Position numbers and translations under genes: made by a program. This document shows positions 11,601-23,166 of a DNA stretch of 64,000 nucleotides, in pieces. The notes under the pieces were generated by a model, which ran no database searches, was not told the origin of the DNA, and saw nothing but the letters and a program-made list of their open reading frames with translations. The DNA comes from Vitis vinifera (taxonomy: Eukaryota > Streptophyta > Magnoliopsida > Vitales > Vitaceae). Within the stretch, counting starts at the first letter, position 1. The number at the start of each line of letters is the position of its first letter. Location of the stretch: positions 3,000,001 to 3,064,000 of the forward strand of contig NC_081813.1 of NCBI RefSeq assembly GCF_030704535.1. Direction: 5' to 3'.

Positions 11601-12305
11601 TTCAGATGCTAATGCTTCAAATTGAACTGTGTTTAAGGATATATGGATGGGCACTCAGCTGCTCTTCATAGACATCATGGCTTCTCTGGAGCTTCTGCTA
11701 AAGCAAATGCGTGGCCGCAGGATTACAGAAAGGGAAAGAAAGAAGCTAAAACAAACACTAGCTGGTATTGCTTCACTTATCCCAGTTACAACTGTAATGC
11801 TACTCCCTGTAATCACCTACTCATCAACTCTTTATTCTCCAATTTTTTATCTTTCATCATTGGCTGAAGTAGCAGTTCGCTTTCTCTTTTCTTATCCATG
11901 TTTGTGACTTTTGATCAGACAAAATGAATTATAATTGCCATAGAAGACAATTTATCTGGGCTTGCATCAACTGTCAAAATAATCACAAGAGAGGTGCTTT
12001 AAAATCCTTTTATCTTTTTCTGTGATCCAGGTATCTGTTGTAGGGCATGCGGCCATCTTAGCAGCTATAAATAAGTACATGCCATCCTTGGTAATTCTTG
12101 TCACCCTTTCCCTCACATTTATGGTCTTATCCTTTCTTTCTGCTAATCCTGTTTCATTGATGATACTGGATATTAGATCCCATCTCCATATTCCTCCGAG
12201 CGACTAGATGTTGTAAAACAACTGAAAAGAAGCAAGAAGATGGAAGTTCAGACAATGAGCAACCAACAGGATGCATCCTCTGCTATCTCAAAAATAAATG
12301 GTTAA
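8637..12305 (+). pseudogene. LETM1-like protein gene, 12 recognisable exons, with nonsense codons
   Basis: Exons read: 8637-9015, 9161-9252, 9507-9665, 9778-10114, 10388-10509, 10600-10672, 10733-10956, 11052-11295, 11424-11546, 11638-11808, 12031-12090, 12177-12305 (stop TAA). All junctions are GT-AG with matching phases. The protein has NCLVWVLHESARSFS and FWIGLAQKKLAKA words, a membrane-like stretch (SGVAGIILAISC), and ends in a LETM1-type segment (IWMGTQLLFIDIMASLELLL, RERKKLKQTL, IPVTTVMLLPV, PSPYSSERLDVVKQLKR). From memory this is the plant 'LETM1-like protein' family (Arabidopsis At3g11560/At5g06220 type). Exon 10733-10956 holds two in-frame stops (TAG where Leu is expected, TGA where Arg is expected), and part of exon 11052-11295 reads only in a neighbouring frame between two compensating shifts. 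Everything else is well kept, so decay is recent, or an intact allele exists elsewhere. Confidence 0.8.
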
Positions 12306-13860
12306 TGCTAACGTGTTGTCCATTGATCACTTGAACATGACATGTATACATTTCTATGAACATGTGGATGCTTACATATATTCATTGGTGATGATCAAAT
12401 TCGTAGTGTCAAGACAAATAATTCTACCATTCTAAAGTAGATTTTGCTTAAACAAATAGCTTTAGCCCAGAAAGAATATGGTGTGAATTGAGATGGTGAT
12501 GATCAAAAGGTGGGATGGTGAAAAATCATATATAAGAGTTGAAAAATATCGGTTTTAAATGAAGAAATGAAATTGATCAAAATTAGAACAAAATATATTA
12601 ATGAAAAAAATACTCGGATTTTGAATTCACTATAAATCAATTTCGATATTAAAAAGCCAATAATATTTATAATTTATCAAGTTAGGTTGAAGACCTTAAA
12701 ATTTCATCTAAACCGATATTTAATTTAACTTTAAATTTAAATCCATTAAAATCTCAAATTATGAATCTTAATTGCTTTGATCAATTATTCACAATTAAGT
12801 GCAATTTATCTTTAACTGTCTTCTAATAGATCTTATAATGAAAATATCTCATTTTATCAATATTAACTATTTGGCGAATTGATTAAGAATTTTTTATATT
12901 CTTTATTAAAGGAAACTGAAAGATAATATTTTTCTCAAGTTAATCAATTCATTCAAGACTACCTTTTAATCTTAGCTTCTTCCTTTTATAATAGTAAAAT
13001 CTAGTCACTCGTGTTTGTGAGATTATACTCCATACAATTGTTTAGTTAATAAGAAAATGAAGGAAAATCAAAAGAAAATGTCAAAAACTTTTACTACAAA
13101 ACTTTATTTTAAAAAATATAAAAATGGTCAAAAGATTCATAACAAAAAATGAAAAACTAATAGATGAAAATGCCAAAAATTAATTAAATATTAAATCAAA
13201 ATTAGTTTAAAATTTTTACTTATGCATAAAAAAAAGGTTATTGACAGGTTTTTATTTTTCTATTGAAATCTTTATATTTAGTTTGGATCCTGAAAATACA
13301 TAAGCGGAAAACACATAAAGGAATTTCAAATTCTTTTATTTGATATACATCATTCATGCAACTTACAACTCACTGAGTTCAAAAGAAAGGATAAGAATTG
13401 AAAAGGGGGCTTCAATGATGAAAGCAAACAGTAGGGGCACTCACATGGAAAAGATGAAAAAGAAGAAAAAGGGGCGGAACCCAACATAAAGTAAACATCT
13501 CCTTTACAGGAACAGGCCACAATTTACTGCCTGCTAAAATGTCTTGCATAATCCATGAAATTAATGTTCACTAATCTCCACAATTATAGCTGCAAAAAAT
13601 TTCTTTCTGGGTACCAAAAATCTCTCTTAACAGTTGATGTTCAGGTGTCCAGAAAATTAATCATAATTACCAAAAGGAGCAGAGCATGACTGGTCAGAAT
13701 CTTTTCAGGCTAAGAATGAGAAAACAAGAAGAAAGCAGCAAATGTGGGACAGGAGAACCAACACTCCCATCTATCTCTTTGGATTCCCATTACAGATTGT
13801 CTACCACAATGACCCACCAACGCGTCTTGCATAGTCTACCCACCAAAAAGTTTTGATGCG
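12306..13860. other. Intergenic DNA between LETM1-like gene and NLR 2
   Basis: AT-rich to about 13300, then a more balanced stretch with no open frame I can support. The upstream region of the second NLR begins within it. No repeat structure stands out. Confidence 0.6.
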
Positions 13861-13869
13861 GGGAATCTT

Positions 13870-14016
13870 TTTTCTTTCTTTTTTTCTTTTCTATTTTGGT
13901 GGGCTGTTAAGGAACTGTTGTTCATCAGATCCATTAAGGCAACTCACCCATCTCTTCTCTTTTGAGTTCTTCAGTCGTCTTTCAAACTCATCTTTTTCCT
14001 GTCATCCCCTCAAGCA
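13870..14016 (+). promoter_or_regulatory. Leader and proximal promoter of NLR gene 2
   Basis: Homologous to 850-1033 in front of NLR 1, with the same final bases before the ATG. Further upstream the two flanks diverge, so the duplication boundary, or the limit of recognisable similarity, lies within a few hundred bases of the start codon. Confidence 0.6.
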
Positions 14017-16350
14017 ATGGATTGTGTGAGCCCAATCTTGGACGTCGCCACCCGCTTGTGGGATTGCACCGCCAAGCGTGTAGTTTATATTCGTGAGCTT
14101 GAAAAAAATCTCAACTCTCTGGAGCGCTTGACGAAGGAACTGAGCAACTTAAGAACGGATGTGATGGCAGAAGTTGAGCGTGAGGAGAAGGAGGAGGTAC
14201 CACAGCGTAGGCGTAAGAATGAAGTGGGTGGTTGGCTCAGCGCTGTACAAGCCATGGAAGAAGAAGTGGAAGAAATATTGCAAAATGGGCGTCAAGAAAT
14301 CCAACAGAAATGTCTCGGAACCTGTCCCAAGAATTGTAGGTCAAGATACAGGCTGGGGAAGACTGTGACTGAAAAGATTAATGCTGTGACTGAATTAACG
14401 GACAAAGGGCATTTTGATGTTGTGACTGATAGGTTGCCTCGTGCTCCGGTGGATGAGAGGCCGATGGGGAAGACTGTGGGCTTAGACTTGATGTTCGAGA
14501 AGGTTCGGAGATGCCTGGAAGATGAGCAAGTAAGAAGTATTGGGTTGTATGGAATTGGGGGTGTTGGAAAAACGACCCTCTTGCGGAAAATCAATAATGA
14601 GTATTTTGGTAAAAGTAACGATTTTGATGTGGTGATATGGGTAGTGGTGTCGAAACCAATCAGCATAGAAAAAATTCAAGAAGTGATTCTGAAGAAATTA
14701 ACGACCCCAGAGCACAACTGGAAGAGTAGTAGCAAGGAGGAGAAGACTGCAGAAATATTCAAGTTGTTGAAAGCCAAAAACTTTGTGATATTGCTTGATG
14801 ATATGTGGGAGCGACTCGATCTCTTGGAGGTGGGGATCCCTGATTTGAGTGATCAAACGAAGTCCAGAGTAGTACTCACTACGAGATCTGAACGAGTATG
14901 CGATGAAATGGAAGTTCATAAGAGGATGAGGGTAGAGTGTTTGACACCGGATGAAGCATTTTCTCTGTTCTGTGATAAGGTTGGTGAGAATATCCTGAAT
15001 TCACATCCGGATATAAAAAGGCTTGCTAAGATTGTTGTTGAAGAATGTAAAGGACTGCCACTTGCCCTCATCGTCATTGGGCGATCCATGGCTAGCATGA
15101 AAACTCCTCGGGAGTGGGAGCAAGCATTACAAATGCTGAAGAGTTACCCAGCAGAGTTTTCAGGTATGGGAGATCATGTATTTCCAATTTTGAAATTCAG
15201 TTACGATCACTTGTACAATCCTATCATCAAATCATGTTTCCTATATTGTTCTTTATTCCCCGAAGACCATGAAATTTGGAATGAAGAACTCATAGATCTT
15301 TGGATCGGGGAGGGGTTTCTGAACAAATTTGCTGATATACACAAAGCACGCAACCAAGGAGATGAGATTATTAGAAGCTTAAAACTTGCATGTCTCTTGG
15401 AAGGTGATGTATCGGAATACACTTGTAAGATGCATGATGTGATCCGTGACATGGCTCTTTGGTTATCATGTGAATCTGGGGAAGAAAATCACAAAAGTTT
15501 TGTACTAGAACATGTTGAGTTGATTGAAGCATATGAAATTGTGAAATGGAAAGAAGCTCAACGGATTTCACTATGGCATTCTAATATCAATGAAGGACTC
15601 TCTCTATCACCCCGTTTCCTCAATCTCCAAACTTTGATTTTGAGACATAGTAACATGAAGTCACTTCCAATTGGATTCTTCCAATTCATGCCTGTCATAA
15701 GAGTTTTGAATTTGTCAAATAATGCAAATTTAGTAGAGTTACCTTTGGAGATTTGTAAATTAGAGAGTTTGGAATATCTAAATCTAGAATGGACGAGAAT
15801 AAAAATGATGCCTAAAGAGCTGAAGAATTTGACAAAACTGAGGTGTTTGATGTTAGACTATGTAGAGGGGCTTGAAGTAATTCCATCAAATGTGATATCT
15901 TGCCTTCTAAATTTGCAGATGTTTAGAATGATGCACTTCTTTTTCTCGGATATTATGGAATATGATGCAGTTGGAGTGTTGCAGGAGATGGAGTGCTTGG
16001 AATACCTGAGTTGGATAAGTATCAGCTTATTTACAGTCCCAGCTGTTCAAAAATATCTCACCTCCTTGATGCTGCAGAAGCGCATACGAGAGCTAAACCT
16101 GATGGCGTGCCCAGGTTTGAAGGTGGTGGAGCTGCCACTTTCGACTTTGCAAACACTCACTGTGCTTGGATTTGATCGTTGTGATGATTTGGAACGTGTT
16201 AAAATAAATATGGGACTGTCTCGAGGTCATATCTCAAACTCAAACTTCCACAACCTTGTTAAGGTGTTTATTTTGGGGTGTCGATTCTTGGACCTAACCT
16301 GGCTTATTTATGCTCCAAGCCTTGACTATGGAAGAAATTATAGGGAGTGA
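14017..16350 (+). CDS. CC-NB-ARC-LRR protein, second tandem copy, truncated C-terminus
   Basis: Frame of 777 residues, near-identical to the NLR at 1034 through the CC and NB-ARC domains. P-loop GIGGVGKTT (179-187, the canonical form), LLDDMW, GLPLA, CFLYCSLFPED and MHDVIRDMALWL are all present, followed by most leucine-rich repeats. After 'TWLIYAPSL' it loses about 26 bases relative to copy 1, switches frame and stops after nine residues, so about 110 C-terminal residues are missing. The missing part is preserved in another frame just downstream. NB-ARC and most LRRs are intact, so the product might still be made, but loss of the last LRRs usually harms NLR function. Differences from copy 1 concentrate in the LRRs, as expected for the recognition surface. 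Confidence 0.88.
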   Translation: MDCVSPILDVATRLWDCTAKRVVYIRELEKNLNSLERLTKELSNLRTDVMAEVEREEKEEVPQRRRKNEVGGWLSAVQAMEEEVEEILQNGRQEIQQKCLGTCPKNCRSRYRLGKTVTEKINAVTELTDKGHFDVVTDRLPRAPVDERPMGKTVGLDLMFEKVRRCLEDEQVRSIGLYGIGGVGKTTLLRKINNEYFGKSNDFDVVIWVVVSKPISIEKIQEVILKKLTTPEHNWKSSSKEEKTAEIFKLLKAKNFVILLDDMWERLDLLEVGIPDLSDQTKSRVVLTTRSERVCDEMEVHKRMRVECLTPDEAFSLFCDKVGENILNSHPDIKRLAKIVVEECKGLPLALIVIGRSMASMKTPREWEQALQMLKSYPAEFSGMGDHVFPILKFSYDHLYNPIIKSCFLYCSLFPEDHEIWNEELIDLWIGEGFLNKFADIHKARNQGDEIIRSLKLACLLEGDVSEYTCKMHDVIRDMALWLSCESGEENHKSFVLEHVELIEAYEIVKWKEAQRISLWHSNINEGLSLSPRFLNLQTLILRHSNMKSLPIGFFQFMPVIRVLNLSNNANLVELPLEICKLESLEYLNLEWTRIKMMPKELKNLTKLRCLMLDYVEGLEVIPSNVISCLLNLQMFRMMHFFFSDIMEYDAVGVLQEMECLEYLSWISISLFTVPAVQKYLTSLMLQKRIRELNLMACPGLKVVELPLSTLQTLTVLGFDRCDDLERVKINMGLSRGHISNSNFHNLVKVFILGCRFLDLTWLIYAPSLDYGRNYRE

Positions 16351-16651
16351 TGAGTATGGAGACTCAGAAATTGACCAACAAAATCTCAGCATATTCTCAA
16401 GACTAGTGACGTTATGGTTGGATGATCTCCCAAATCTGAAGAGTATCTACAAGCGGGCCTTGCCATTTCCTTCCCTCAAAAAGATCCATGTGATTAGATG
16501 TCCAAATCTAAGGAAATTGCCATTGAATTCCAATAGTGCCACCAACACTTTAAAAGAAATTGAGGGGCATCTAACCTGGTGGGAGGAGTTGGAGTGGGAG
16601 GATGACAACCTCAAGCGCATTTTCACTCCGTATTTCAAAGAAGAGTATTAG
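16327..16651 (+). pseudogene. Out-of-frame C-terminal LRR remnant of NLR 2
   Basis: This frame reads MEEIIGSDEYGDSEIDQQNL and on to YFKEEY, matching the final ~105 residues of copy 1 with few changes. It overlaps the truncated end of the 14017 frame. No splice signals that would rejoin the two frames are evident, so I treat it as the severed tail of the same gene. Its good preservation implies the deletion is young. Confidence 0.88.
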
Positions 16652-17436
16652 AGTTCTATGTCATGGAGGTTTGCAGGAATTGTTGGGTTTCCTTCATTTC
16701 CTTTCCTCTCTATTTTCTGAGAAACCCATTGGTCTTCCTCTCCCAGGTACATTTTTCGTTTTTGCTTCCATTTGTTTTATGTTATGAGAGATGTTTGCAT
16801 ATAAATTTTGTTCAAGCAACGAAAAATTGTGAAAGAGGTGAGAGTCTCATGATAGGAAAATGAATGATTGTTTTTGTAGGACAAGTTTTTGAAGAACGTT
16901 TGGTGGAGAAGACCTTCTTACAATTGTTGAGGGAATGCATAGCAAGAATAGCATAAATAATTGTTGAAAAGAAACAACCTTTTGTATGGTGATCAGTTTT
17001 ATATATTTCTATTGCCTCAATGTGCTTTATCTGTAAAATTTGACCATTCTTGCTTTCCAAATGTTGTCTTAGGGCAAAAACCTCCATAAAATGCCAAATA
17101 TGATCAAATGCACAATACCAAATATATACAATAACTTCTTCAAAAAATCAATTTTTAAAAAAAAAAAATAGAACTACAAGTTTATTTGGTCTTGCAAAAC
17201 AAAAATCTATTTAAAAACTTGAAATATTCTTAACTTATTTGTTTTCTATGGTTTTAAATATTTTTTAAAAGTGGTTTTTTTATACACAGTATTTTATTTT
17301 TAATCATTTTTATTTATATAATTATTTAAAAAGAACCCTAGAAAAAAAATAATAATAATAATAATATGAAAACAACTAAAAAATGGTATAAAAAAACTCC
17401 ATAGTTTTTATTTATATATATAAAAAAAACTATGTT
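16652..17436. other. 3' flank of NLR 2 and AT-rich spacer
   Basis: The first ~350 bases match the 3' flank of NLR 1 (3692 onward), including 'gagttctatgtcatggaggttt' (positions 16651-16672). After about 17090 the sequence is AT-rich and without a gene. Confidence 0.7.
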
Positions 17437-17562
17437 TTCTAACTATCAAACATATTTTCCTTTTTTTTGTTCTCAAAAATAGAACAAACTTTTAATCTTC
17501 AATGATTTGAATTTCAAGGTTCCAAGGGTTTGAAATTTAAAAAATTAACGGCTAAATATTAT
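17437..17562. repeat. Segment shared with 8237-8366
   Basis: Second copy of the repeat described at 8237. Its right end coincides with the start of the AT-rich repeat block, which may have interrupted a longer duplicated region. Confidence 0.75.
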
Positions 17563-17589
17563 ATAAATAAGATATAAAATTATATAATA

Positions 17590-18700
17590 AAGCTTCAATT
17601 GAAGCTTCAGTTAAAATTTTTTTTTTTTTTAATTTATTTAAAAACTATTAAATTATAATTTATTATTAAAATTAAAAATATATACTTTAATAATAAATTA
17701 TTTATATTTAAGGTTAAGAATCTACTTCAACAAATATAAATTGATGAATAAAAGATATTATAAATGCATATTTTATTTATTAATAATCTTAAAATAATAA
17801 ATTTATATAACATATAAATAAGATATAAAATTATATAATTTATTAATTTAAGATATTTAATTTGTTGTTTTTTAAGATATTAATTTATTTGTATTATAAA
17901 AAATTTATCTTTATCAAAATAATAGTATACTCCTAAGTTGTAGTTATCAATTAAGGTAGTTAATATGTTTTTTTTTACTTTTAAATTTAATAAAAAATTA
18001 TTAAATTACAACTTATTATTAAAATTAAAAATATATTATAGTATTACTTCAATAAACGCAAATTGATAAATATAATACAATAAATGAATATTTTATTTAT
18101 CAATAAATTAATAATCTTAAAATAATAAAATTATATGACATACAAATAAGATATAAAATTTTATAATTTATTAATTTAAGATATTTAATTTGTTGTTTTT
18201 TAAGAGATTAATTTATTTATATTACAAACAAATTTATCTTTATTGAAATAATAGTATACTATTAAGTAATTAACTAGAAAAAGTCTACTATAAAATATAA
18301 TTTTTAGTAGTTTTATGAAAGTCACAAAAAATACCCACTAAACATTTATATAATGGAAAAAAACATATATAATCTTATATGCCTCCACAAGGAGAGAACC
18401 TATAGATAAATTTGACATAATACAAATAAATTAATATGTTTAAAAAATATAAATTAAATATCTTAAATTAATAAATTATACAATTTTATATCTTATACAA
18501 ATTTATTATTTTAAGATTATTAATTTATTAATAAATAAAATATTCATTTATAATATCCTCTATTTATCAATTTATGTTAATTGAAGTAATACTAAATTCT
18601 TAAGTTTGAATATAAATAATTTATTATTAAAATATATATTTTTAATTTCAATAATTTAATAGTTTTTAATTAAATTTTAAAGTAAAATAAATAAATAATT
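17590..18700. repeat. AT-rich block: two direct copies and one inverted copy
   Basis: A ~280-base unit containing 'attattaaaattaaaaatat', 'taataatcttaaaataata' and 'ttaagatatttaatttg' appears at about 17646-17930 and again at 18001-18262 in the same direction. It then appears inverted at about 18419-18690. The left edge carries 'aagcttcaattgaagcttca', and the inverted copy ends in the related tandem array at 18700. Transcribed, the block could fold into a long hairpin. No coding potential. Confidence 0.8.
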
Positions 18701-18857
18701 GAAGTCTCAATTGGCAATTGAGGCTTTAGTTAAAAAATGAAGCATCAATTGACAACTGTGACTTCAATTAAAAAACTAAAACCTCAATTGGCAATTATAA
18801 TTTCAGTTAAAAAAATGAAGCTCCATTTAACAATTAAGGCTTTCACTAAAATTTTGA
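18700..18857. repeat. Four-unit ~39-base tandem array with palindromic core
   Basis: Four diverged units, each opening 'tgaag' or similar and ending 'cagttaaaaaa'. The clearest unit contains 'ctcaattggcaattgag', a perfect short palindrome around GGC. The related word 'cttcaattgaag' sits at the opposite edge of the block (17592), so the arrays appear to mark its ends. Confidence 0.8.
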
Positions 18858-20844
18858 AAAAAATATATATTTCTGTGATATAACTCTTACGTGGCACCAA
18901 ATAGGTCAATTTGAAAATAAATTTCATAAAGTGGTTAGAGGACCTAATATTTTTATTTTTACGTTTTTTTGTATATTGGGTCATTTTGACCCAAAACTCC
19001 AAAAGATAGAAGTTTATTATGCAATTGGATGATGGATGTGATAAGTCTACAACTTGATGATTAGTATATTAAGATTTCAAGAAAATTTTAAAAAATAATA
19101 AATAAAATATTTCTTAAAGTCTATATGATATTCATATAGTTTTTGTTTTGTTTTTATTTTCTTTTTCAAGTTGTCACTATTATCTTAATTTATTTTTCAT
19201 TAATTGTTCAATAATAATAATAATAATATATAAAAAAATAAAAAGTAAAATAATAATAATTGGCATTTATGCACATGTAAACAATGGTTTTAATTATTTA
19301 ATATTGAAAGTAAACTCAAAAAAAATAAAAATCATTATCACATTCATATACCTTTTAGATACAATTATCCTATTATTATTTATAGCATGTTTCGATTAAT
19401 TTATTTAGTAGAATTTGACCCACCAACACAAATTATCATCCCTTTACCTATGATATCATATTCCACTAGGATATAATAAGCATATGGATATATTAAGATA
19501 TTATTTTGATTGGGATATAATATCTTTAAATATTAATACCAATATGATTTACTAAGTTATTAACAAAATAAATAAATAAAAAATATTATTTTTTAATGTT
19601 TGATATTTACTTAAAATAAAAATTATATTACATTCAAATATTTATTATTAAAAAAATATGAAATCTTTTTCATGTCTAATATTATTTGAAAATTGTTTAA
19701 AATTTTAAAACTTCATAAATAATTATTTATTTATTATTATTAATATTCATTATTAAAATATTTAAACTTTATAAAAAAATATTATATTATATTATTTAAT
19801 ATATAAAAATAACTTTTATATATTAAACATAAGAATGAGAATATTAGTTCTAATAATGAATATATCGGTAACCTAATTTTACATGGTGCTACATGCCCTA
19901 AATGATTTGGTGATTTCAGGGATTTGTGAAACAATAAAACATGGGAATGGGTGGTGAGTTGCTGGGGTCCTGTAAGTTATTTTAGGGTAGGGACCAAGAA
20001 TGTGACATTTATGGTGAGGGTAGTAGCATCTTATTTCTTCTGCCTTTGCAGAAACTTACAGGCAACAAACTCCAAAAGAAGGAGAAAGTAGATGTGACAC
20101 AAGATTCAAAGTGTTGTTTGGAAAAAGCGAGAAGTGAATTTTTGCTGAGTTCATACTCGATCTGGGTTGATCCCGCTTAAAGTTTAAGCAACTCATATGG
20201 CCATGCACAACTAGATTCTAGATTCCCAAGTATTTTTAGTGGGATACTTTTTTTGAAAATAATTTTTTAATCCTATAAATAATTTTTCAAGTTTTTAAAA
20301 ATATTTTTAAAATTTTATCAAAAATCTAATATCGGTTTGATACCTGGATTTAAAAATAATTTTAAATTTTTAAAAACAAAATTTATTTTTAAATATTGAA
20401 TGAAATAGAGAATAATATTTAAAAAACAAGTAAAAATTATTTTTATTGATTTTTAAAAGTAAAAGAAAAATATAAGTCTTTTGTCGGTATTTTGAAAATT
20501 ATTTTTAAAAACAGTTTTAAAAGTTAAAGAATAAAAAATAAATTTTTTAAAAATGACTAAATACACCCCTAATTTTTAAAAAAATAATTTTAAAACTAAA
20601 AATATTTTTTAAAATATTATCAAACGATAATAAGATATTTAATAAAATTTAGAAAATATTTTCAAAAACTTAAAAAATCACTTAAAATATTATTTGAAAA
20701 AATACAGTAATTCTCCTTAAAACACTCCCGGTCACACTACTAGTTCTTAACTGCTCAAATGTGATGAATTCTATCTTCTTCCGAAGGGTCGGCGGCATGA
20801 AGAGTTCTTCTAGAACAGAGGAAGGTCATCCTCATCTCCAGGCT
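18858..20844. other. AT-rich gene-poor stretch
   Basis: Low-complexity AT-rich DNA. A balanced interval at about 19880-20200 has no open frame I can support. Nothing beyond short A/T runs. Confidence 0.6.
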
Positions 20845-20852
20845 AGCTTAGG

Positions 20853-21334
20853 CAAGGAGGAAAATGTCGCTATTTCGCCGAAATATCGTGTGTCGAAGGG
20901 TATCGACACAATTTTTCTTACAGAAATATCGGCCAGACGATTTTTCGGGATAAATCTCGAGAAATCGGCTATTTATCGCGATCAGAGATTTTGGCGAGAA
21001 ATCGGCGATTTTACTCGATATATCGCCTGGTCAACGGGGGTCAACGAGTCAACGCGCTACAGTGAAAGTCAAATGTGCTACAGTGTCCGCTACAGTGCAC
21101 CTCCCCAAACAAATTGCTTCCGAGGGGATTTGAACCCCAAACCAAAAGGTTTAGGGTTCAGCCTTCTTGCCATCTGGGCTAACTAGCCCTTCTGACATAA
21201 AGTGCATTAAACATATATATACTTAAAGTCTTTATATAAAGAAAATGTTAAATGAATATTTTAAAGAGCAAATTAATTATAATTATTTTATAATTAAAAG
21301 CAAAATTTTCTTTTAATTAATTACCAAAAATATA

Positions 21335-21376
<42 letters not shown>

Positions 21377-21783
21377 TTATTTTATATTGTTTAATACAAT
21401 TGAATTAAATGGATCATATTCTAATATTAATATATATTTTAAAATTAGACATATTGTAATCAAATATCATAATATTATATGTAATTTAATAATAAATGTA
21501 CACTTATAAAATTCATATTTTTATCGATGCATACAATATTATTATCAAATATGATAAATCATGTTATATATATATCAAAATTTTCAATAAAATAACTTTA
21601 AAATGTCTATTATACTTCTAATTATATTATTATGAGGTTTTCTTTACATTTTCATGAGTTTTTAACAATTTTAAGCACCAATATTTTTTTCCAAAATATC
21701 CGCCGATATATCTCCGATATATTCGATATATCCGTAAAATCGAAGTACCGATATATCCGTGATTACCGATATTTTCATCCTTG
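20853..21783 (+). mobile_element. Non-autonomous hAT-type transposon (copy A), perfect 8-bp target duplication
   Basis: 931 bases bounded by imperfect terminal inverted repeats (CAAGGAGGAAAATGTCGCTA at the left; the right end reads back as CAAGGATGAAAATATCGGTA) and flanked by AGCTTAGG at 20845-20852 and 21784-21791. An 8-bp duplication with short repeats beginning CA is the hAT superfamily signature. Both ends hold many 'gatatatcgg'-like words. The middle carries a GC-richer piece with three 'ctacagtg' words, a tRNA-like module and an AT microsatellite. No transposase is present. Relatives lie at 31876-32343 (inverted) and 56640-57418. Confidence 0.88.
21116..21190 (-). other. tRNA-like (Pol III box) module inside hAT copy A
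   Basis: On the minus strand there is an A-box-like TTAGCCCAGATGG (21170-21182) and a B-box-like GGTTCAAATCC (21126-21136), 33 bases apart. The B box sits in a good T-arm, GGGG-TTCAAAT-CCCC. No acceptor stem pairs, so it is not a working tRNA. It is either a decayed tRNA or the head of a SINE carried inside the transposon. Not seen in the other two family copies. Confidence 0.65.
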
Positions 21784-21791
21784 AGCTTAGG

Positions 21792-23166
21792 TCAATAGGG
21801 AAGTTACCCATACGGAGTAGGCCAACAAGTCGTCCCAAATATTTGAATTAAACAATTCCGCCCTCTGTTTGGTGACTGAGAAAACTAGGGAAAGGAAAGA
21901 AGTTGAATTAGCATCAATACTAGCTGGGTTTCGTATAGAATTAAAAAGTCTCACACCATATACCATTCAAAATACTCGTAAATATTGCATGGTCGGTCAA
22001 TTAAAGGTGGCGGATGAGGAATGTGGGTCGGTCCCAAGTGTTCGGCGCACCCCAGACACAAAGACGTGGCTCGTAATTAATGCTTAATAAAGGGGGTTTG
22101 ACCTAATCAACAACAAGGCATTATAATGAGGAAAATCTTAGGATATTATTAAGTCGCATATCCAACTTGTAATTTTTATCATTAAAAAGTGAATGGGAAA
22201 ATTTAGTATTTAGGAGTGATAATTCTTATTGGTGGGTCGTGTCAAAGTTTAAAAATTTTATTAAATAAGTCAACCCAATTATCAAATTAAATATGATATA
22301 ATTATTAAACAAAGTAAGTATATTATAACTTTTTAACTCATTTAATAATAAAAAAAAAATTATAATTAAATTAATTAATATTTAAATTTAAATGAGTTAT
22401 GGAGGAGGTATTTTCGCATATCATTCAATAAGTAAATGAGCTCCCAGGACGAGACGTGATGTTGCCCGATTGACATGTTTTTCCAAGAATATGCTTAATC
22501 GAGGGTTGGACAACTTAAATCACGATTGATGTTTGACGAATTGTATCAAATTTTTTTAATTACCAATAAAGTAAACTTGTGGGACCCTGTAAAGAACCCT
22601 TTTTGTAGAAAAGAACAGTGATGGCTTGATGGGCTCAATGGGGCTCAATGGGGCTCGATGGGATAGGGATGTTGAAGGTTTTGAGTGGGCACGTAGAATG
22701 ATAGATAAGATTGGAAGGTGAGGCCTACCCCAATCACCTAATCCTTGAGAGATATATACATAAGATTGTGTGGTGGAGGGTTAGCAACCCCTCAAAGGCT
22801 CTTCCAGGCTCCAGCCTCTATCTTCATCCCCCTTCCCCCTGCAGGCATCCTCACAATAATAAGAAGTCAACTTCCTTTATCTCTTTGGGACCTACAAGCT
22901 GGCTCATGATGTTCCCCCACCCCTGTACTGGTTTGAACTTTTAGGGCTTTTATGAGAAGTGTTCCTCACGCCAGTTTCTTCTGCTGCATATATCATGTTG
23001 CTTTGTTCTTTGGGTGTATTCCCATTTTCAAACACAGATTATTAAATTACTAAACATGGAATTCATTTCATACAAGTTGAGAAAACAGATACACATCCAC
23101 TCCCTTTTTTTCTTCCTTGTCAGAGAATGTGGTGGCCTCTTCACATTTGGAACAGAATCCATTTTT
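21792..23166. other. Intergenic stretch, nothing coding recognised
   Basis: Moderately balanced composition. A 10-base word 'gggctcaatg' is tandemly repeated about three times at 22631-22663. Short frames at 21869 and 22711 show no family resemblance and no splice context. Confidence 0.55.

Noticed and set aside
22786-22806. 'acccctcaaaggctcttcca', similar to miR477
   Set aside because: The upstream partner near 22669 pairs poorly and needs a loop of about 100 bases. Without a good hairpin I do not call a microRNA.
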